This document shows, piece after piece, positions 42,375 to 52,275 of a stretch of 64,000 nt of DNA. Source of the DNA: Bryobacteraceae bacterium (GTDB lineage Bacteria > Acidobacteriota > Terriglobia > Bryobacterales > Bryobacteraceae); the NCBI GenBank assembly GCA_019748195.1, contig JAIEPW010000063.1:17464-81463 (forward strand), in the 5' to 3' direction. The position numbers and the translations under genes are program-made. Every line of letters begins with the position of its first letter. Positions within the stretch are counted from its first letter, which is position 1. Under the pieces are notes generated by a model. The model searched no databases. It worked only from the letters and a program-made list of their open reading frames with translations, and was not told the origin of the DNA.

Positions 42375-45300
42375 TCAGAAGCGATACTTCACCGCGAACT
42401 GAATGATCCGCGCTTCCGTTGAAGTGTTCACAATCTGCCCGAATCCCGTGCCCGCGGTCACGCCCGGCACACCGAAATTCGGGTGATTGAAGGCATTGAA
42501 GAACTCCGCCCGCAGTTGGAAGGAATTCGACTCGCTCACCCGGAACGTCTTGGCGAGGTTGAAGTCGAAATTCACCAGCCCGGGACCGCGAAGAATTCCG
42601 ATCCCGGCGTTGCCGAAGGCCTGGTTGGGAACGAAGCCAACCGTCCCCGGCGTGGCCGACAGCGGGACGAAAGCGTTGGTATCGAACCAGCGGTCCACCG
42701 TACGCTGGTCTTCGGGCAAACTCCCGTCCGCGATCCGGTTCGGGCGGCTGCGGCGCTCCCCGCCCAGGTTCAGAATCTGGGCCTGGTTGATGGTCAACGC
42801 CAGTCCGGTCTGCCAGGTGAAGATTGGCGAGAACTCCCAGCCGCCGAACGCCGCGTCCATGAACCCGGAAGCGTCGAAACGCTTGCCCCGGCCGTAGGGA
42901 AGTTGATACACGGCGCTGGTAACCCACCGGTGCGTCACGTCAAACTCCGCCGGTCCGTACATGTCGCGGCGGCTGAACGGATTCTGCGGCTCCCGGAAAA
43001 CGCCGACATCGACGCCGTTGCCCGCTCCCGAAGTGGAGAGATGATCCACGGAGTCGGTCAGCGCCTTGCCCCAGGTGTAGGAACTCAGGAAAGTCAGGCC
43101 CGCCGAGAAGCGCTTCTCCAGCCGCACCTGCAGCGAATGATAGTTGGACCTGCCCAGGTTCTCCTGGAACTGAATATCCCCCAGGAAGTTCTGCGGCGCG
43201 TAAACGCGAGCGCCCGTCACCGGCGCGCCCGCCGCGTTGAAGGTAAACGTGAAGGGGTTCAGGTTCCGGAACGCGGCAAGCTTCGATCCCTTGTTGCCGA
43301 CGTAGGCGATGTCGAACACCACGTCCCGCATCAGCTCTTGCTGAATGCCGAAGTTCCACTGCTGCACGTACGCCGACCGCTGCCCCTGATCCTGCGCGCG
43401 CCTGCCGACGGTGGCCAGGTTCACGCGCGAGAGGTCGACAAAGCCGTCAGGGATGCCGCGATCCAGCTTGATGTTCGCCTGGGTGTCGAGCAGGCGGCCC
43501 GCGCCGCCGATGTTCGAATCCGCCAGGATGATGAACGGCGGATTGAAGCCCAGCAGCCCTTCGCGGCCCTGCCGGTTGGAATGGTTGAAGAACATCCCGT
43601 AGCCCGCCCGGATCACGGTGCGCGTCGTCGCCTGGAACGCGAAACCCACGCGCGGCGCGAAATTATTGTTGTCGGGATAGATCAGCGAACGCTCGTAGAG
43701 ATTCCCGTTCTTGTTCGCGAGCTGGAACGACTGCGTCTGAAAATTCCAGTTGGCTGCCTGCCCGTCCCGCTCGATCGGCGGAGTCGAGTATTCGTAGCGG
43801 ATGCCCAGGTTCACGGTCAGCCGGCGATTCACTTTCCAGTCGTCCTGGAAGTAAGTGAACACCATGCGTTGGAACATGTTGAACACCGTCTTCGAATCCT
43901 GCTGGTAGCGGGTGGGGAAGCCCATCAGCAGGTCCGCGATCGCCCCCTGCCACTGCCCGTTCTGATTGCTGAACCGTCCGCTGAAGTCGAAGTTCCCCAG
44001 CAGGGAGCCGACATCCAGAATGCCCGTCTGCACATGCAGGAACTCGCCGCCGAACTTGAACACGTGAGCCCCGCGATTCATCGTGATGGCGTCGCGGAAG
44101 TCGTAGCTGCGCGGAGTCTGGAATTGCGGAACGGATGTGGTGCGGCCCAGGCGGCGTTGGATGCCTCCGGGAAAGTTGAACACCGGTATGCCGCCGCAGA
44201 TCGACTCATCCGTCGGCGCGCCTCGCAATCCGATCAGCGCCTCCGGACAGCCCGAACCGAAGTTCGGCGGATTCTGGAAAAAGTCACCCTTGGCGAACCC
44301 GAACCGGAAGTCGTTCACCACGCGCGGCGAGAGGATGTAATTCGCGCCGATCGCCAGACCCTGGCTGCGCAGATCGGCCGCGCCGAACGTGTCGTTGAAG
44401 GAGCCTTCCGCCAGTCCCGGACGCGGCGCCGGCCGGAACAGCAGCGAGTCGTAGAAGGAGTAGCGCCCGAACCAGTTGAACTTGTCCGTCAGGTTGTTGT
44501 CCACCCGGATGTCGAACTGGTTGGAGTCCTGCCGGTCCACCGGCACGTTCACGAAGTTGTTGTCGATCTGCCCCGGCGCGCCGGTATTCGGCAGGGGCGC
44601 AACGGCCATCACCCGCCGTCCCACCGCGTCGATCCGGTTCGCCGGAATCTGCCAGCAGAATCCCTGCCCGTTGTTGCAATCCGGCGTCGCCGGCACGCGG
44701 AAATCGGTGCCCGTGTCGTTCGGGTTGAACGGGTTGAAGATCGGGATCGTGAAGCGGCCTTGGGTCCAGGAAGGCTGCGGGACGCTGGTGAAACGCACCG
44801 TGCCCGCCCGATCCCGCAACCCCTCATAATCGCCGAAGGCGAACAGCTTGTTCTTTACGATCGGTCCGCCCAGGGTTCCCCCGAACTGGTTGCGCAGCCG
44901 GAACGGCTTCTCCGCCCCCGACTTGTTCGAGAAAAAATTCGCCGCGTCCAGCGCGCGGTTCCGATGGAAGTAGTACGCCGAGCCGTGATAGTCGTTGGTT
45001 CCCGACTTGATCACCGCGTTCACCAGCGCTCCCGCGCTGCGCCCGTACTCGGCCGAGTACGCATTGGTCTGGATCTTGAATTCCTGCAGCGCGTCGATCG
45101 ACGGCTGGATCACCTGGATGTTGTTGCCGCGAAAGCTGTTTGAGTACGACGTGTTATCCACGCCGTCCAGCAGAAAGGCATTGTGGAAGGCCCGGTTCCC
45201 GTTGACGTTGAACGCCCCCCGGAACCCGATGGAATTCAACCTCGGCGTCGGCAGCAGCACGCCCGGCGACAACGTCGCAAGCTGGTTGTAGTCGCGTCCG

Positions 45301-45731
45301 TTCAGCGGCAGTTCCACGATCTTCCGCTGGTCCATCACCGCACCCCGGCTGGCGGATTCGCCCTCCAGCAGCGGCGCTTCCGTGCTCACGGTCACCGATT
45401 CCGCCGTGTCGCCCACGGTCAGTGAGATGTCGAACCGTGCCTGTTGCGCTACCTGCAGCGTCAACGCCTGGTTGAGGTACCTCTTGAACCCCGGCGCCGT
45501 CGCCGAAATCGAATAAACGCCCGGCCGGATCGTGGGGATGAAATACCGGCCCTCGTTGTCCGAGGTGGCCGTGAGCGCCTGCCCGGTTCCGGCACTAGTC
45601 AATGTGAGCTTCGCATCGCGGATCACGGCGCCGCTCGAGTCCGTTACGGTGCCGGACAACGAGGCGAGCTCCGATTGAGCCTGCAAACTCCAGCCAAGCA
45701 CGACGGTGATCAAGAACAACCTCTGCAGCAT
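42375..45731 (-). CDS. TonB-dependent receptor with N-terminal carboxypeptidase-regulatory-like domain (copy 2)
   Basis: An 1118-residue outer membrane receptor of the same acidobacterial type as the one at 6.6-10.4 kb. Signal peptide MLQRLFLITVVLGWSLQAQ, regulatory-like domain (SLSGTVTDSSGAVIRDAKLT), plug (LPLNGRDYNQLATLSPGVLL), then the barrel, ending ARIIQFAVKYRF with a terminal Phe. AGGAGG stands four bases before the ATG at 45731; an in-frame ATG six codons upstream is less well placed. Ligand unknown. Confidence 0.9.
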   Translation of the reverse strand: MLQRLFLITVVLGWSLQAQSELASLSGTVTDSSGAVIRDAKLTLTSAGTGQALTATSDNEGRYFIPTIRPGVYSISATAPGFKRYLNQALTLQVAQQARFDISLTVGDTAESVTVSTEAPLLEGESASRGAVMDQRKIVELPLNGRDYNQLATLSPGVLLPTPRLNSIGFRGAFNVNGNRAFHNAFLLDGVDNTSYSNSFRGNNIQVIQPSIDALQEFKIQTNAYSAEYGRSAGALVNAVIKSGTNDYHGSAYYFHRNRALDAANFFSNKSGAEKPFRLRNQFGGTLGGPIVKNKLFAFGDYEGLRDRAGTVRFTSVPQPSWTQGRFTIPIFNPFNPNDTGTDFRVPATPDCNNGQGFCWQIPANRIDAVGRRVMAVAPLPNTGAPGQIDNNFVNVPVDRQDSNQFDIRVDNNLTDKFNWFGRYSFYDSLLFRPAPRPGLAEGSFNDTFGAADLRSQGLAIGANYILSPRVVNDFRFGFAKGDFFQNPPNFGSGCPEALIGLRGAPTDESICGGIPVFNFPGGIQRRLGRTTSVPQFQTPRSYDFRDAITMNRGAHVFKFGGEFLHVQTGILDVGSLLGNFDFSGRFSNQNGQWQGAIADLLMGFPTRYQQDSKTVFNMFQRMVFTYFQDDWKVNRRLTVNLGIRYEYSTPPIERDGQAANWNFQTQSFQLANKNGNLYERSLIYPDNNNFAPRVGFAFQATTRTVIRAGYGMFFNHSNRQGREGLLGFNPPFIILADSNIGGAGRLLDTQANIKLDRGIPDGFVDLSRVNLATVGRRAQDQGQRSAYVQQWNFGIQQELMRDVVFDIAYVGNKGSKLAAFRNLNPFTFTFNAAGAPVTGARVYAPQNFLGDIQFQENLGRSNYHSLQVRLEKRFSAGLTFLSSYTWGKALTDSVDHLSTSGAGNGVDVGVFREPQNPFSRRDMYGPAEFDVTHRWVTSAVYQLPYGRGKRFDASGFMDAAFGGWEFSPIFTWQTGLALTINQAQILNLGGERRSRPNRIADGSLPEDQRTVDRWFDTNAFVPLSATPGTVGFVPNQAFGNAGIGILRGPGLVNFDFNLAKTFRVSESNSFQLRAEFFNAFNHPNFGVPGVTAGTGFGQIVNTSTEARIIQFAVKYRF

Positions 45732-45813
45732 GGAACCTCCTGGAGGCAAATCTGTATTAGGATCTTACAGATGTTACCGAAGGATTGTGACAGAGACATT
45801 TCGAGGGTGGCAA

Positions 45814-46233
45814 GTGAAATCTAGCGGCATGGCTATCTTTTTGGCGGGAGCACTCATGGCGGGATCCGTAGCCGACGAAATCATGGCCGCCGAGCAGGCT
45901 TGGGCGCGGGCGGCCATCGCCGCCGACGCCGCCGCCCTGGACCGGCTTCTCGCCGCCGACCTCCGCTACTCCCATACCGACGGCAAGTTTGACACCAAGG
46001 CCGACTTCCTCCGGCTGCTTCGGGAAGGGTCCATGAAGTACGAGCAAGCCGAGGTGGAGGAGATCCGCGTGCGCCCGTTCGGCTCCGCCGCCGTTTCCGA
46101 GATGGTGATGAAACTGAAGGTGATCCGCGGCGGGCGCGCCGCCGAGTTCCGGGCTCGCGTGCTGCGGGTGTGGGCTAAGGTCGACGGCCGCTGGCAGCTC
46201 GCCGCGCACCAGTCCGCGCGGCTCGCGCCTTAG
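45814..46233 (+). CDS. Exported NTF2-like (DUF4440-type) protein
   Basis: A ~139-residue protein with a short signal-like segment (MAIFLAGALMAGSVA) and a DUF4440/NTF2-like body: EIMAAEQAWARAAIAADAAALD, LLAADLRYSHTDGKFDTKADF and RVWAKVDGRWQLAAHQSARL are the typical start, middle and end. The GTG at 45814 has GAGG seven bases upstream; ATG at 45829 is a close alternative. Function unknown. Its stop overlaps that of the convergent pilin-like gene. Confidence 0.75.
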   Translation: MKSSGMAIFLAGALMAGSVADEIMAAEQAWARAAIAADAAALDRLLAADLRYSHTDGKFDTKADFLRLLREGSMKYEQAEVEEIRVRPFGSAAVSEMVMKLKVIRGGRAAEFRARVLRVWAKVDGRWQLAAHQSARLAP

Positions 46234-46706
46234 CGGAGTTCGGGACTGGAAACTGTCGCCGGCTCCGCGCTCCAGTTCTGCCGCTTCACCAGCGTCTGAT
46301 CCGAATAGAACGTCCGGCGTCCGGAACTGTTGAATTGCACCGGGATTGCGGTCACCGCATACCCCTGTGGGGTGCCCGTTACCGTGAACCGGTACCCGGA
46401 GTTCTCCCCTTCCGCCAGGTTCTTCGGAATCAGGTCCGCCGCGTTTGGCCCCGGTGCGCCGCTGGCCGGAGGTCCCAGTTCCGCCAGCGAAGTCGCGTAC
46501 TTGCCGAACTGAGAATAGTACTGCGTTTCCGCATTGTGGATTGTCTCAATCTGCCGCAACGCCGCCTGCTCCTGCGCTAACATGCGCTGCTGGTTCACCT
46601 TAGGGACCGCGATCGCCGCGATCACCAGAATGATGGCGATCACGATCAGCAGCTCAATCAGCGAAAAACCGGCTCTCCTGCGATTTCGGCGCATATTCTT
46701 CATCAT
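46230..46706 (-). CDS. Type IV pilin-like protein
   Basis: A 158-residue prepilin. The class III signal RRRAGFSLIELLIVIAI has Gly at -1, Phe at +1 and Glu at +5 for cleavage and methylation by prepilin peptidase, followed by a ~22-residue hydrophobic helix. The globular part begins QEQAALRQIETIHNAETQYY, common in acidobacterial pilins and pseudopilins. No assembly gene is nearby. It is two bases from kdsA, on the same strand. It could be a pilus subunit or a minor pseudopilin. Confidence 0.88.
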   Translation of the reverse strand: MMKNMRRNRRRAGFSLIELLIVIAIILVIAAIAVPKVNQQRMLAQEQAALRQIETIHNAETQYYSQFGKYATSLAELGPPASGAPGPNAADLIPKNLAEGENSGYRFTVTGTPQGYAVTAIPVQFNSSGRRTFYSDQTLVKRQNWSAEPATVSSPELR

Positions 46707-46708
46707 AG

Positions 46709-47539
46709 CTAGACGCCGGACGAACCCGTCGCGTGGAAACCTTTTACCAGCGAATCGATCCCCCGCACCCGCTCCAGCAAACCGCCCAGGCGATCCAGCC
46801 GCAGCGCGTTCGCCCCGTCCGACAATGCCCGCTCCGGCGCTTCATGCACTTCCACGAACAGCCCGTCGATCCCCGTCGCCACCGCCGCCCTGGCCAGCGT
46901 TTCAATGAACTCCGGCTGACCTCCCGACGCGCTGCCCGCCGACCCCGGAAGTTGCACGCTGTGCGTCGCGTCAAACACCACCGGATACCCCGCCGTCCGC
47001 ATGATCGCCAGCCCGCGCATGTCCACCACCAGGTTGTGATACCCGAACGACGATCCCCGCTCCGTCAGAATCACCCGCTGGTTTCCCGTGGAGGCGACTT
47101 TCTCGGCCGCCAGGTGCATGTCCCCGGGCGCGACAAACTGCCCCTTCTTGATATTCACGATCTTTCCGGTGCGGCCCGCCGCCAGCAGCAGGTCTGTCTG
47201 GCGGCAGAGAAACGCCGGGATCTGCAGGATATCCACCGCCTCCGCCGCCTCGTCCGCCTGCCGGGGTTCATGGATGTCGGTGAGCACCGGGATGCCCAGG
47301 CCGCGCACGGAGCGCAGAATCCGCAGCCCCTCTTCCCGCCCCGGTCCGCGGAACGATCCCGCGCTGCTCCGGTTCGCCTTGTCGAAAGATGCCTTGAAAA
47401 TGAAAGGTCCGGCGATCTTTCCGATCTCCCGCGCCAGAAAATGAACGTGTTCTTCGCTTTCGATCACGCACGGGCCGGCGATCAGAGCCAGCGGGGCGCC
47501 CCCGCCCATCGCGAGTCCATTGGGAAAGGAAATCGTCAA
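46709..47539 (-). CDS. kdsA: 3-deoxy-8-phosphooctulonate (KDO-8-P) synthase, metal-dependent type
   Basis: The 276-residue enzyme condenses arabinose 5-phosphate with phosphoenolpyruvate to KDO 8-phosphate for lipopolysaccharide inner core. Signatures: [35 protein letters not shown] and [11 protein letters not shown]. Cys24 in AGPC, the His of DATHSVQ, and the Glu and Asp of [15 protein letters not shown] give the four ligands of the metal-dependent class, as in Aquifex, rather than the Asn of the E. coli type. Its presence implies an LPS-bearing, diderm cell. Confidence 0.95.
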   Translation of the reverse strand: MTISFPNGLAMGGGAPLALIAGPCVIESEEHVHFLAREIGKIAGPFIFKASFDKANRSSAGSFRGPGREEGLRILRSVRGLGIPVLTDIHEPRQADEAAEAVDILQIPAFLCRQTDLLLAAGRTGKIVNIKKGQFVAPGDMHLAAEKVASTGNQRVILTERGSSFGYHNLVVDMRGLAIMRTAGYPVVFDATHSVQLPGSAGSASGGQPEFIETLARAAVATGIDGLFVEVHEAPERALSDGANALRLDRLGGLLERVRGIDSLVKGFHATGSSGV

Positions 47540-47548
47540 CTTACCAGC

Positions 47549-48463
47549 TTATTTGATCGAATCCCGCTTCAGCCACATCAACACGGACTTGGTCACCAGA
47601 TCCGCCGCGTCCTGCTGCACGAAGTGGCTGGCGCCGGGGATCGTCACCAGCGTGAGATCCTTGCCCATCCACTCCCAGGTGTTGTTCAGCGCGCCCGCGA
47701 GCAGCGCCGTGTCATTCAACCCGTGGATCATCAGCACCGGCATCTGCGTCTTCACCACCGGCGATTCGTCCAGCGTGTACGGTTCCTTCGGATAGTTCCG
47801 GCGATAGAAATTCATCATCGCGTCCATGTCGGACTTCTTGAACGCCTCGACATACTTGGCTTTCGCCGCGGGATCCTTTACCCATCCCGACAACCCCTCC
47901 GCCGTCAGCTTCAGGTGCGAGTCTTCCTTCTGGAAGTTCCGCGCGTACTGCGAGTTCTTCTGTTGCGCCGGGTTGTTCACCAGTTCGCGATTCAGGCCGC
48001 GCGGATGCGGCAGGTTGAAGATGATCAGCTTCTCCACCATCTGCGGAACGTTCAACGCCACCTGCCAGGCCACCGCTCCGCCCCAGTCATGACCCAGGAT
48101 GATCGCCTTGTCCCGGCCGAGTGACTTGATCACGCTGACCACATCCCCCACCAGCAGCTTCATGTCGTAGTTTTCCACGCCCTTCGGCTTGTCCGACAGG
48201 TTGTAGCCGCGCTGGTCGATCGCCACCGCCTGAAAGCCCGCGTCGGCCAGCGGCCCCATTTGCTCCCGGAACGTGTACCAGTAGTCGGGGAAGCCGTGAA
48301 TCATCACCACCAGCGGACCGCTGCCCACCGTCGCGTAGTGAATCTTCACGCCGTTGGAATCGGCATAGCCGTGCTTGACTCGGGATTCGATGTCGCCGGA
48401 GGCCGCCAACAGTGCGCCTGCCAAGGACAGCGTGAGGAGGGTCGCGGAGGGTACGTGCTTCAT
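47549..48463 (-). CDS. Exported alpha/beta hydrolase, epoxide-hydrolase-like
   Basis: A 304-residue enzyme with a signal peptide ([21 protein letters not shown]). The oxyanion motif is [13 protein letters not shown], the nucleophile elbow [12 protein letters not shown] with Asp126, and the late GASHFVQQD carries the catalytic His; an Asp nucleophile is typical of epoxide hydrolases and haloalkane dehalogenases. Tyr residues in the cap ([12 protein letters not shown]) favour an epoxide hydrolase. ATG at 48463 gives the cleaner signal peptide compared with 48472. Natural substrate unknown. Confidence 0.85.
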   Translation of the reverse strand: MKHVPSATLLTLSLAGALLAASGDIESRVKHGYADSNGVKIHYATVGSGPLVVMIHGFPDYWYTFREQMGPLADAGFQAVAIDQRGYNLSDKPKGVENYDMKLLVGDVVSVIKSLGRDKAIILGHDWGGAVAWQVALNVPQMVEKLIIFNLPHPRGLNRELVNNPAQQKNSQYARNFQKEDSHLKLTAEGLSGWVKDPAAKAKYVEAFKKSDMDAMMNFYRRNYPKEPYTLDESPVVKTQMPVLMIHGLNDTALLAGALNNTWEWMGKDLTLVTIPGASHFVQQDAADLVTKSVLMWLKRDSIK

Positions 48464-48487
48464 GATCAGCAAGTATAACGCGCGGTC

Positions 48488-49633
48488 CTATGCCCGCGAC
48501 CTCAGGTACGCCGCCACTTCCGCCTGCTGATTGTGCAGCGCCCAGTTCAGCGGCGTCCCCTGCCACAACTTGTCCCGAATATCGATTCGCGCGCCGCGCT
48601 CCACCAGCAGCCGCACCACATCCAGGTGGCCGGCCAAGGCCGCCTGATGCAGCGCGGTCGCGTGCGCGTGCGTGCCTTCCGGGTTGAAGCGATCCGGATC
48701 TTCCCCGGCATCCAGCAGAAGGCGAACCACTTCCGCATGACCCTGCTGCGCCGATAGCGCAAAGGCGCGATGGCGCGCCGCTGTGTCCGCTTGGGGCAGC
48801 AGCCGCCGCACGTCGTCGATCCGCCCCAGACCCGCCGCCGCTTCCACCCGGTCCACGCGAGCGCCGCGGCGGATCAGCGCCTCCGCCGCCTCCCGGAACC
48901 CGAACACGATCGCCGTCATCAGCGGGCTCGCCCAGTTGCCCGATCCCGCCGCTTCCACCGAGGCGCCATGGTCCACCAGCTTGTCGATCAGGCCGATCTG
49001 CACCCCGGCGTCCGCCGGCGGCGAACTCGACACCAGCATGCTCATCGTGGTGCACTCGCCCCCGTACATCCCCGCCAGGGCGTCCGGTTCGGCCCCGGCT
49101 CGCAGCAGTACATCGGCGATCTCCACCGCGTTCGGCGGACTCTTCTGGCGATAGCCCTCCACCCCGTTGGCCGCGATGTAGTGCAAAAGCGTCGCCCGGT
49201 GAACCGGCGGATCGAAGTTGGTGACGCGGGCCGAACGCGCCCGAACCAGATCCGGATCGCTCGCCAGCAGCCTCTCAAGCCCCGCCCGATCGCCGCCGAT
49301 CACGGCCTCCACGGCCGTCTCAAACCGGTTCACCGCGGACCCGGCTCGGGTGACCTCCCGCACGTGATCGAGCAGCGCCGCCCAGTCCTCAAAGCAATAC
49401 ACCCGCGCGATCGCCAGCCGGGCATCTTCCAGCGACAGGTCCGCTTGAAGAATTTCGTCATCGGAAATCCGTCTCGGAAGCCAGCGAACCTCGGAGTCAA
49501 GGAACTTCGGATGGTGATGATGAAAAAGGCCGGCCGCTTCCGGCGCCCCGGAGCGAAACGCCTGCAGCAATTCCGCGGCCTGAGCTTCATACTCGCCCGT
49601 CGCCGCCAGAAAAGGTAAGGGCTCCCAGCTCAT
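48488..49633 (-). CDS. Ankyrin-repeat protein
   Basis: A 381-residue soluble protein. The first ~130 residues are helical with no recognised family (SWEPLPFLAATGEYEAQAAE). From about residue 150 onward ankyrin repeats follow: THATALHQAALAGHLDVV, RLLVERGARIDIRDK, TPLNWALHNQQAEVAAYL and earlier weaker units. Ankyrin domains bind proteins; the partner is unknown. ATG at 49633 is used because the upstream extension of this frame runs into the divergent gene. It lies 24 bp from the hydrolase start on the same strand. Confidence 0.85.
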   Translation of the reverse strand: MSWEPLPFLAATGEYEAQAAELLQAFRSGAPEAAGLFHHHHPKFLDSEVRWLPRRISDDEILQADLSLEDARLAIARVYCFEDWAALLDHVREVTRAGSAVNRFETAVEAVIGGDRAGLERLLASDPDLVRARSARVTNFDPPVHRATLLHYIAANGVEGYRQKSPPNAVEIADVLLRAGAEPDALAGMYGGECTTMSMLVSSSPPADAGVQIGLIDKLVDHGASVEAAGSGNWASPLMTAIVFGFREAAEALIRRGARVDRVEAAAGLGRIDDVRRLLPQADTAARHRAFALSAQQGHAEVVRLLLDAGEDPDRFNPEGTHAHATALHQAALAGHLDVVRLLVERGARIDIRDKLWQGTPLNWALHNQQAEVAAYLRSRA

Positions 49634-49727
49634 GTACGCTCCGCCTGTATGGTACTTCAGGCGAGCCGACCGTGCGCACTGGCGCCGGCGAGCCCCCGCT
49701 AAACATCGAATGTTAGACTTCAAAATC

Positions 49728-50996
49728 ATGAACCGGTGTGGATCACTGGCGGTGGCGGCGTTGCTGTATCTGCCCCCCGCCCCGGCGCAGGTAGATCCGG
49801 GGCGCGCCCAGGAAATCTTCCGCCAGGCCCAGGATTTGTGCGAGCGCGACGCCGGAAGGCTGTGGGGCATCTCGCTGTGTGGCCCGATGGTGATCGCCGA
49901 CGCGGCCACCAAGACCATCGCCACCAACCGTCCCGCGCCCGACGCGCCCCGCCCGCCCGCGCTCGGATTCGCCAACGCCGCCATGCCCTGGGGCGGAGAG
50001 CGCTGGAGCACATTCGTGTGGCGGTTCCTGATCGGAGTGCCCGAAAACAACCGCGGCCGGCTTCTGATGCACGAGCTCTACCACCGCATCCAGGCCGAGC
50101 TCGGGCTGATGACTCGCGACGGCAATAACGAACATTTGGATACCTTGGAGGGCCGCTACTGGCTGCAGTTGGAGCTTCGCGCCCTAGCCGCCGCCGCCGG
50201 CGCTTCCGGACCCGAGCGAAATCGCGCCGTTGCCGACGCGCTGGCATTCCGCGCCGAGCGCCGCCGCATCTTCCCTCCGGCGGCCGTCAACGAACAACTC
50301 GAGGAAATCCGCGAAGGGCTGGCGCAATACACCGGCACCGTGACCTCCACTTCGAGCCCGGCCGAGGCGGCCGCTTCCGTAAGAGAACAGGTGGCCGACA
50401 TCACTAAGTCTCCCAGCCTGGTCCGGGAGTTCGCTTATCCCCTGGGCGCCGCCTACGGTGTCCTGCTCGACGCCGCGTCCCCGAGCTGGACCCGCAAGCT
50501 GAAAGCCACCGATGACCTCGCGGCTCTGCTGGCCGGCGCGCTCCGCGTCACGCCGTCTCCCTCCCCGGAAACCGCCGCCGCCGCTTACGGAGGAAGCGAG
50601 TTGCGCGCCGCGGAGACGGAACGCGACCGCAAGCAGCAGGCTCGCGTGGCCGAACTGCGCGCCCGCTTCGTCGAAGGCCCGGTGATCGAGCTTCCGGCGG
50701 GCCGCAACGCCACGTTCCTTTCCACCGGGATCACTTCCCTTCCGGGACACGGCGCCGTCATCCCTCAGTTCCGGGTCACCAGCGAATGGGGCACTCTGGA
50801 GGCCGCCTGGGTCTTGATGTCCGCCGATCGCCGCAGCCTGTTCGTGCCCGCGCCCGCCGCCGCGGTCACCGGCAACCCCGTCCAGGGCGAGGATTGGAAG
50901 CTGCGGACTGCTCCGGGCTGGACCCTGCGCCCCGGCTCGCGCAAGGGTGACTGGAAGCTGGTACGTGACACGGAGGCGTCCGCACCGCCAAAATAG
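49728..50996 (+). CDS. Exported HExxH protein, putative zinc peptidase
   Basis: A 422-residue protein with signal peptide MNRCGSLAVAALLYLPPAPAQ. LLMHELYHRIQ holds His115-Glu116-x-x-His119, and REGLAQYTG has Glu196, 77 residues later, in the position and context of the third ligand of a gluzincin. The C-terminal part is beta-rich (VIELPAGRNATFLSTGI). I do not recognise the family further, so peptidase activity is inferred from the motif alone. The ATG at 49728 begins the signal peptide. It is followed 19 bp later by a lipoprotein gene. Confidence 0.7.
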   Translation: MNRCGSLAVAALLYLPPAPAQVDPGRAQEIFRQAQDLCERDAGRLWGISLCGPMVIADAATKTIATNRPAPDAPRPPALGFANAAMPWGGERWSTFVWRFLIGVPENNRGRLLMHELYHRIQAELGLMTRDGNNEHLDTLEGRYWLQLELRALAAAAGASGPERNRAVADALAFRAERRRIFPPAAVNEQLEEIREGLAQYTGTVTSTSSPAEAAASVREQVADITKSPSLVREFAYPLGAAYGVLLDAASPSWTRKLKATDDLAALLAGALRVTPSPSPETAAAAYGGSELRAAETERDRKQQARVAELRARFVEGPVIELPAGRNATFLSTGITSLPGHGAVIPQFRVTSEWGTLEAAWVLMSADRRSLFVPAPAAAVTGNPVQGEDWKLRTAPGWTLRPGSRKGDWKLVRDTEASAPPK

Positions 50997-51015
50997 AATT
51001 ATCCGCGAAGTAACC

Positions 51016-52257
51016 GTGAAGCTGTCCAACCCAGTCCTGCTCCTCCTGCTGCCGTCCTGTTTGCTGTTGCAATCGTGCCGCGAAAACCGGACCGGCGCAT
51101 CGGCGGAAATGCGGCCCCGGTCGCGGATCGCCGTCGCGCGGGAAGACACGTCCGCCGCCGCCGCCCTGGAAGCCGTAAAGGGATCCCTGCGCCGCTACGG
51201 CTCCGATTCGCAAAACGGACGAGTAGGACTCACCCTGCCGTCCGGAACCTGGCGTCTCAAATGGCAATCCGTATTCACCACCCCCATGCAGCCGTCGCAA
51301 TTGCTGCAGGCCGCGGACCGCATCGTTGTCGCCGGAACGGAACGCTGGCAGTTGCACGACCGGCAGGGACGCCTGTTGCGCTCCGGCTCGTTCGCCGCCG
51401 GCCCGGTCATCGATCCTCCGAACCGCCAGTTCCTGCTGGCGGAGAAGCCGGGATCGGTCCTCAGTTACTCCCTCGATGCCGGGCGGCGAATCTGGGAATT
51501 GCCTTCGGTCAGCTCCGAAGGAGCCCGGCGAACGTACCTCGCAAGGCGGCAGGGCGCGCTGGTCGTGGCGACGGAGTATCGCGACCAGCGGCGCACTCTG
51601 GTCGAGTCCTTTGAGCTCGGCGACTCACCGCAGATCTCCGATGAAGTGCTCACCTCCGCCCGCCGTGTCGCGCTGCTCGAGTACCCCGCGCTCGGCGTGC
51701 GCGCCGCCGCGATGGATAACCGGCTGGCGCTCGCCATGCCCGGACGCCTGGTGGTCACCGATCGCAAACTCCGGCTTCGCGATGAATACGACCGCCCCAT
51801 CACTGACCCGGCTTCCATCAGCCTCGACGAAGCCGGCCATATCTACATGCTGGCGGGCGCGCCGGCCGCTCGCGAGCTGTTGGTCTTCTCCTCCAAGGGC
51901 GAAGAGTTGCTGCGCATGCCCGCGGGCCGTGACGATAGCCCCGCGCCGGTCCCGCCCGCCATCGACTTCCGGCGGCACATTCGCCTTACGATGGGCGATC
52001 GCCTGTTGGCCATCTCGCCCGCCGGAGATCAGGAATGGACCAGTTCCCTCACCGGCATCGCCGGGCTGCTGGTCACCGCCGATAACAGGGTGGTTGTCGC
52101 CGCCGCCAACGGCGTCCACGCCTTCACCGTCGGCGGCGAACGCAAGCTCCTCTTCGGCCTGAACCAGGAGCCGCTGCTGGCGGGCCCGGTGCTGACCGCC
52201 GAGGGCGACCTCCTGCTCGCTTCAGCCGCCCGCCTGTTCTGTCTATCGTCGCATTAG
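51016..52257 (+). CDS. Lipoprotein with beta-propeller-like repeats
   Basis: A 413-residue lipoprotein: signal sequence VKLSNPVLLLLLPSCLLLQSC with lipobox LQSC and acylated Cys21. The body has repeated short strands of PQQ/quinoprotein-like type (AADRIVVAGTERWQLHDRQG, RLVVTDRKLRLRDEYD, ADNRVVVAAANGVHAFTVGG), as in a beta-propeller. GTG at 51016 is chosen as the signal peptide start. Role unknown; it may form a pair with the HExxH protein upstream. Confidence 0.7.
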   Translation: MKLSNPVLLLLLPSCLLLQSCRENRTGASAEMRPRSRIAVAREDTSAAAALEAVKGSLRRYGSDSQNGRVGLTLPSGTWRLKWQSVFTTPMQPSQLLQAADRIVVAGTERWQLHDRQGRLLRSGSFAAGPVIDPPNRQFLLAEKPGSVLSYSLDAGRRIWELPSVSSEGARRTYLARRQGALVVATEYRDQRRTLVESFELGDSPQISDEVLTSARRVALLEYPALGVRAAAMDNRLALAMPGRLVVTDRKLRLRDEYDRPITDPASISLDEAGHIYMLAGAPAARELLVFSSKGEELLRMPAGRDDSPAPVPPAIDFRRHIRLTMGDRLLAISPAGDQEWTSSLTGIAGLLVTADNRVVVAAANGVHAFTVGGERKLLFGLNQEPLLAGPVLTAEGDLLLASAARLFCLSSH

Positions 52258-52275
52258 CGGTTATACTGAGAAAGG

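Noticed and set aside
42483..45143. Plus-strand open frame of 886 codons
   Set aside because: Antisense to TonB receptor 2; His/Arg/Gln/Val-rich translation without motif.
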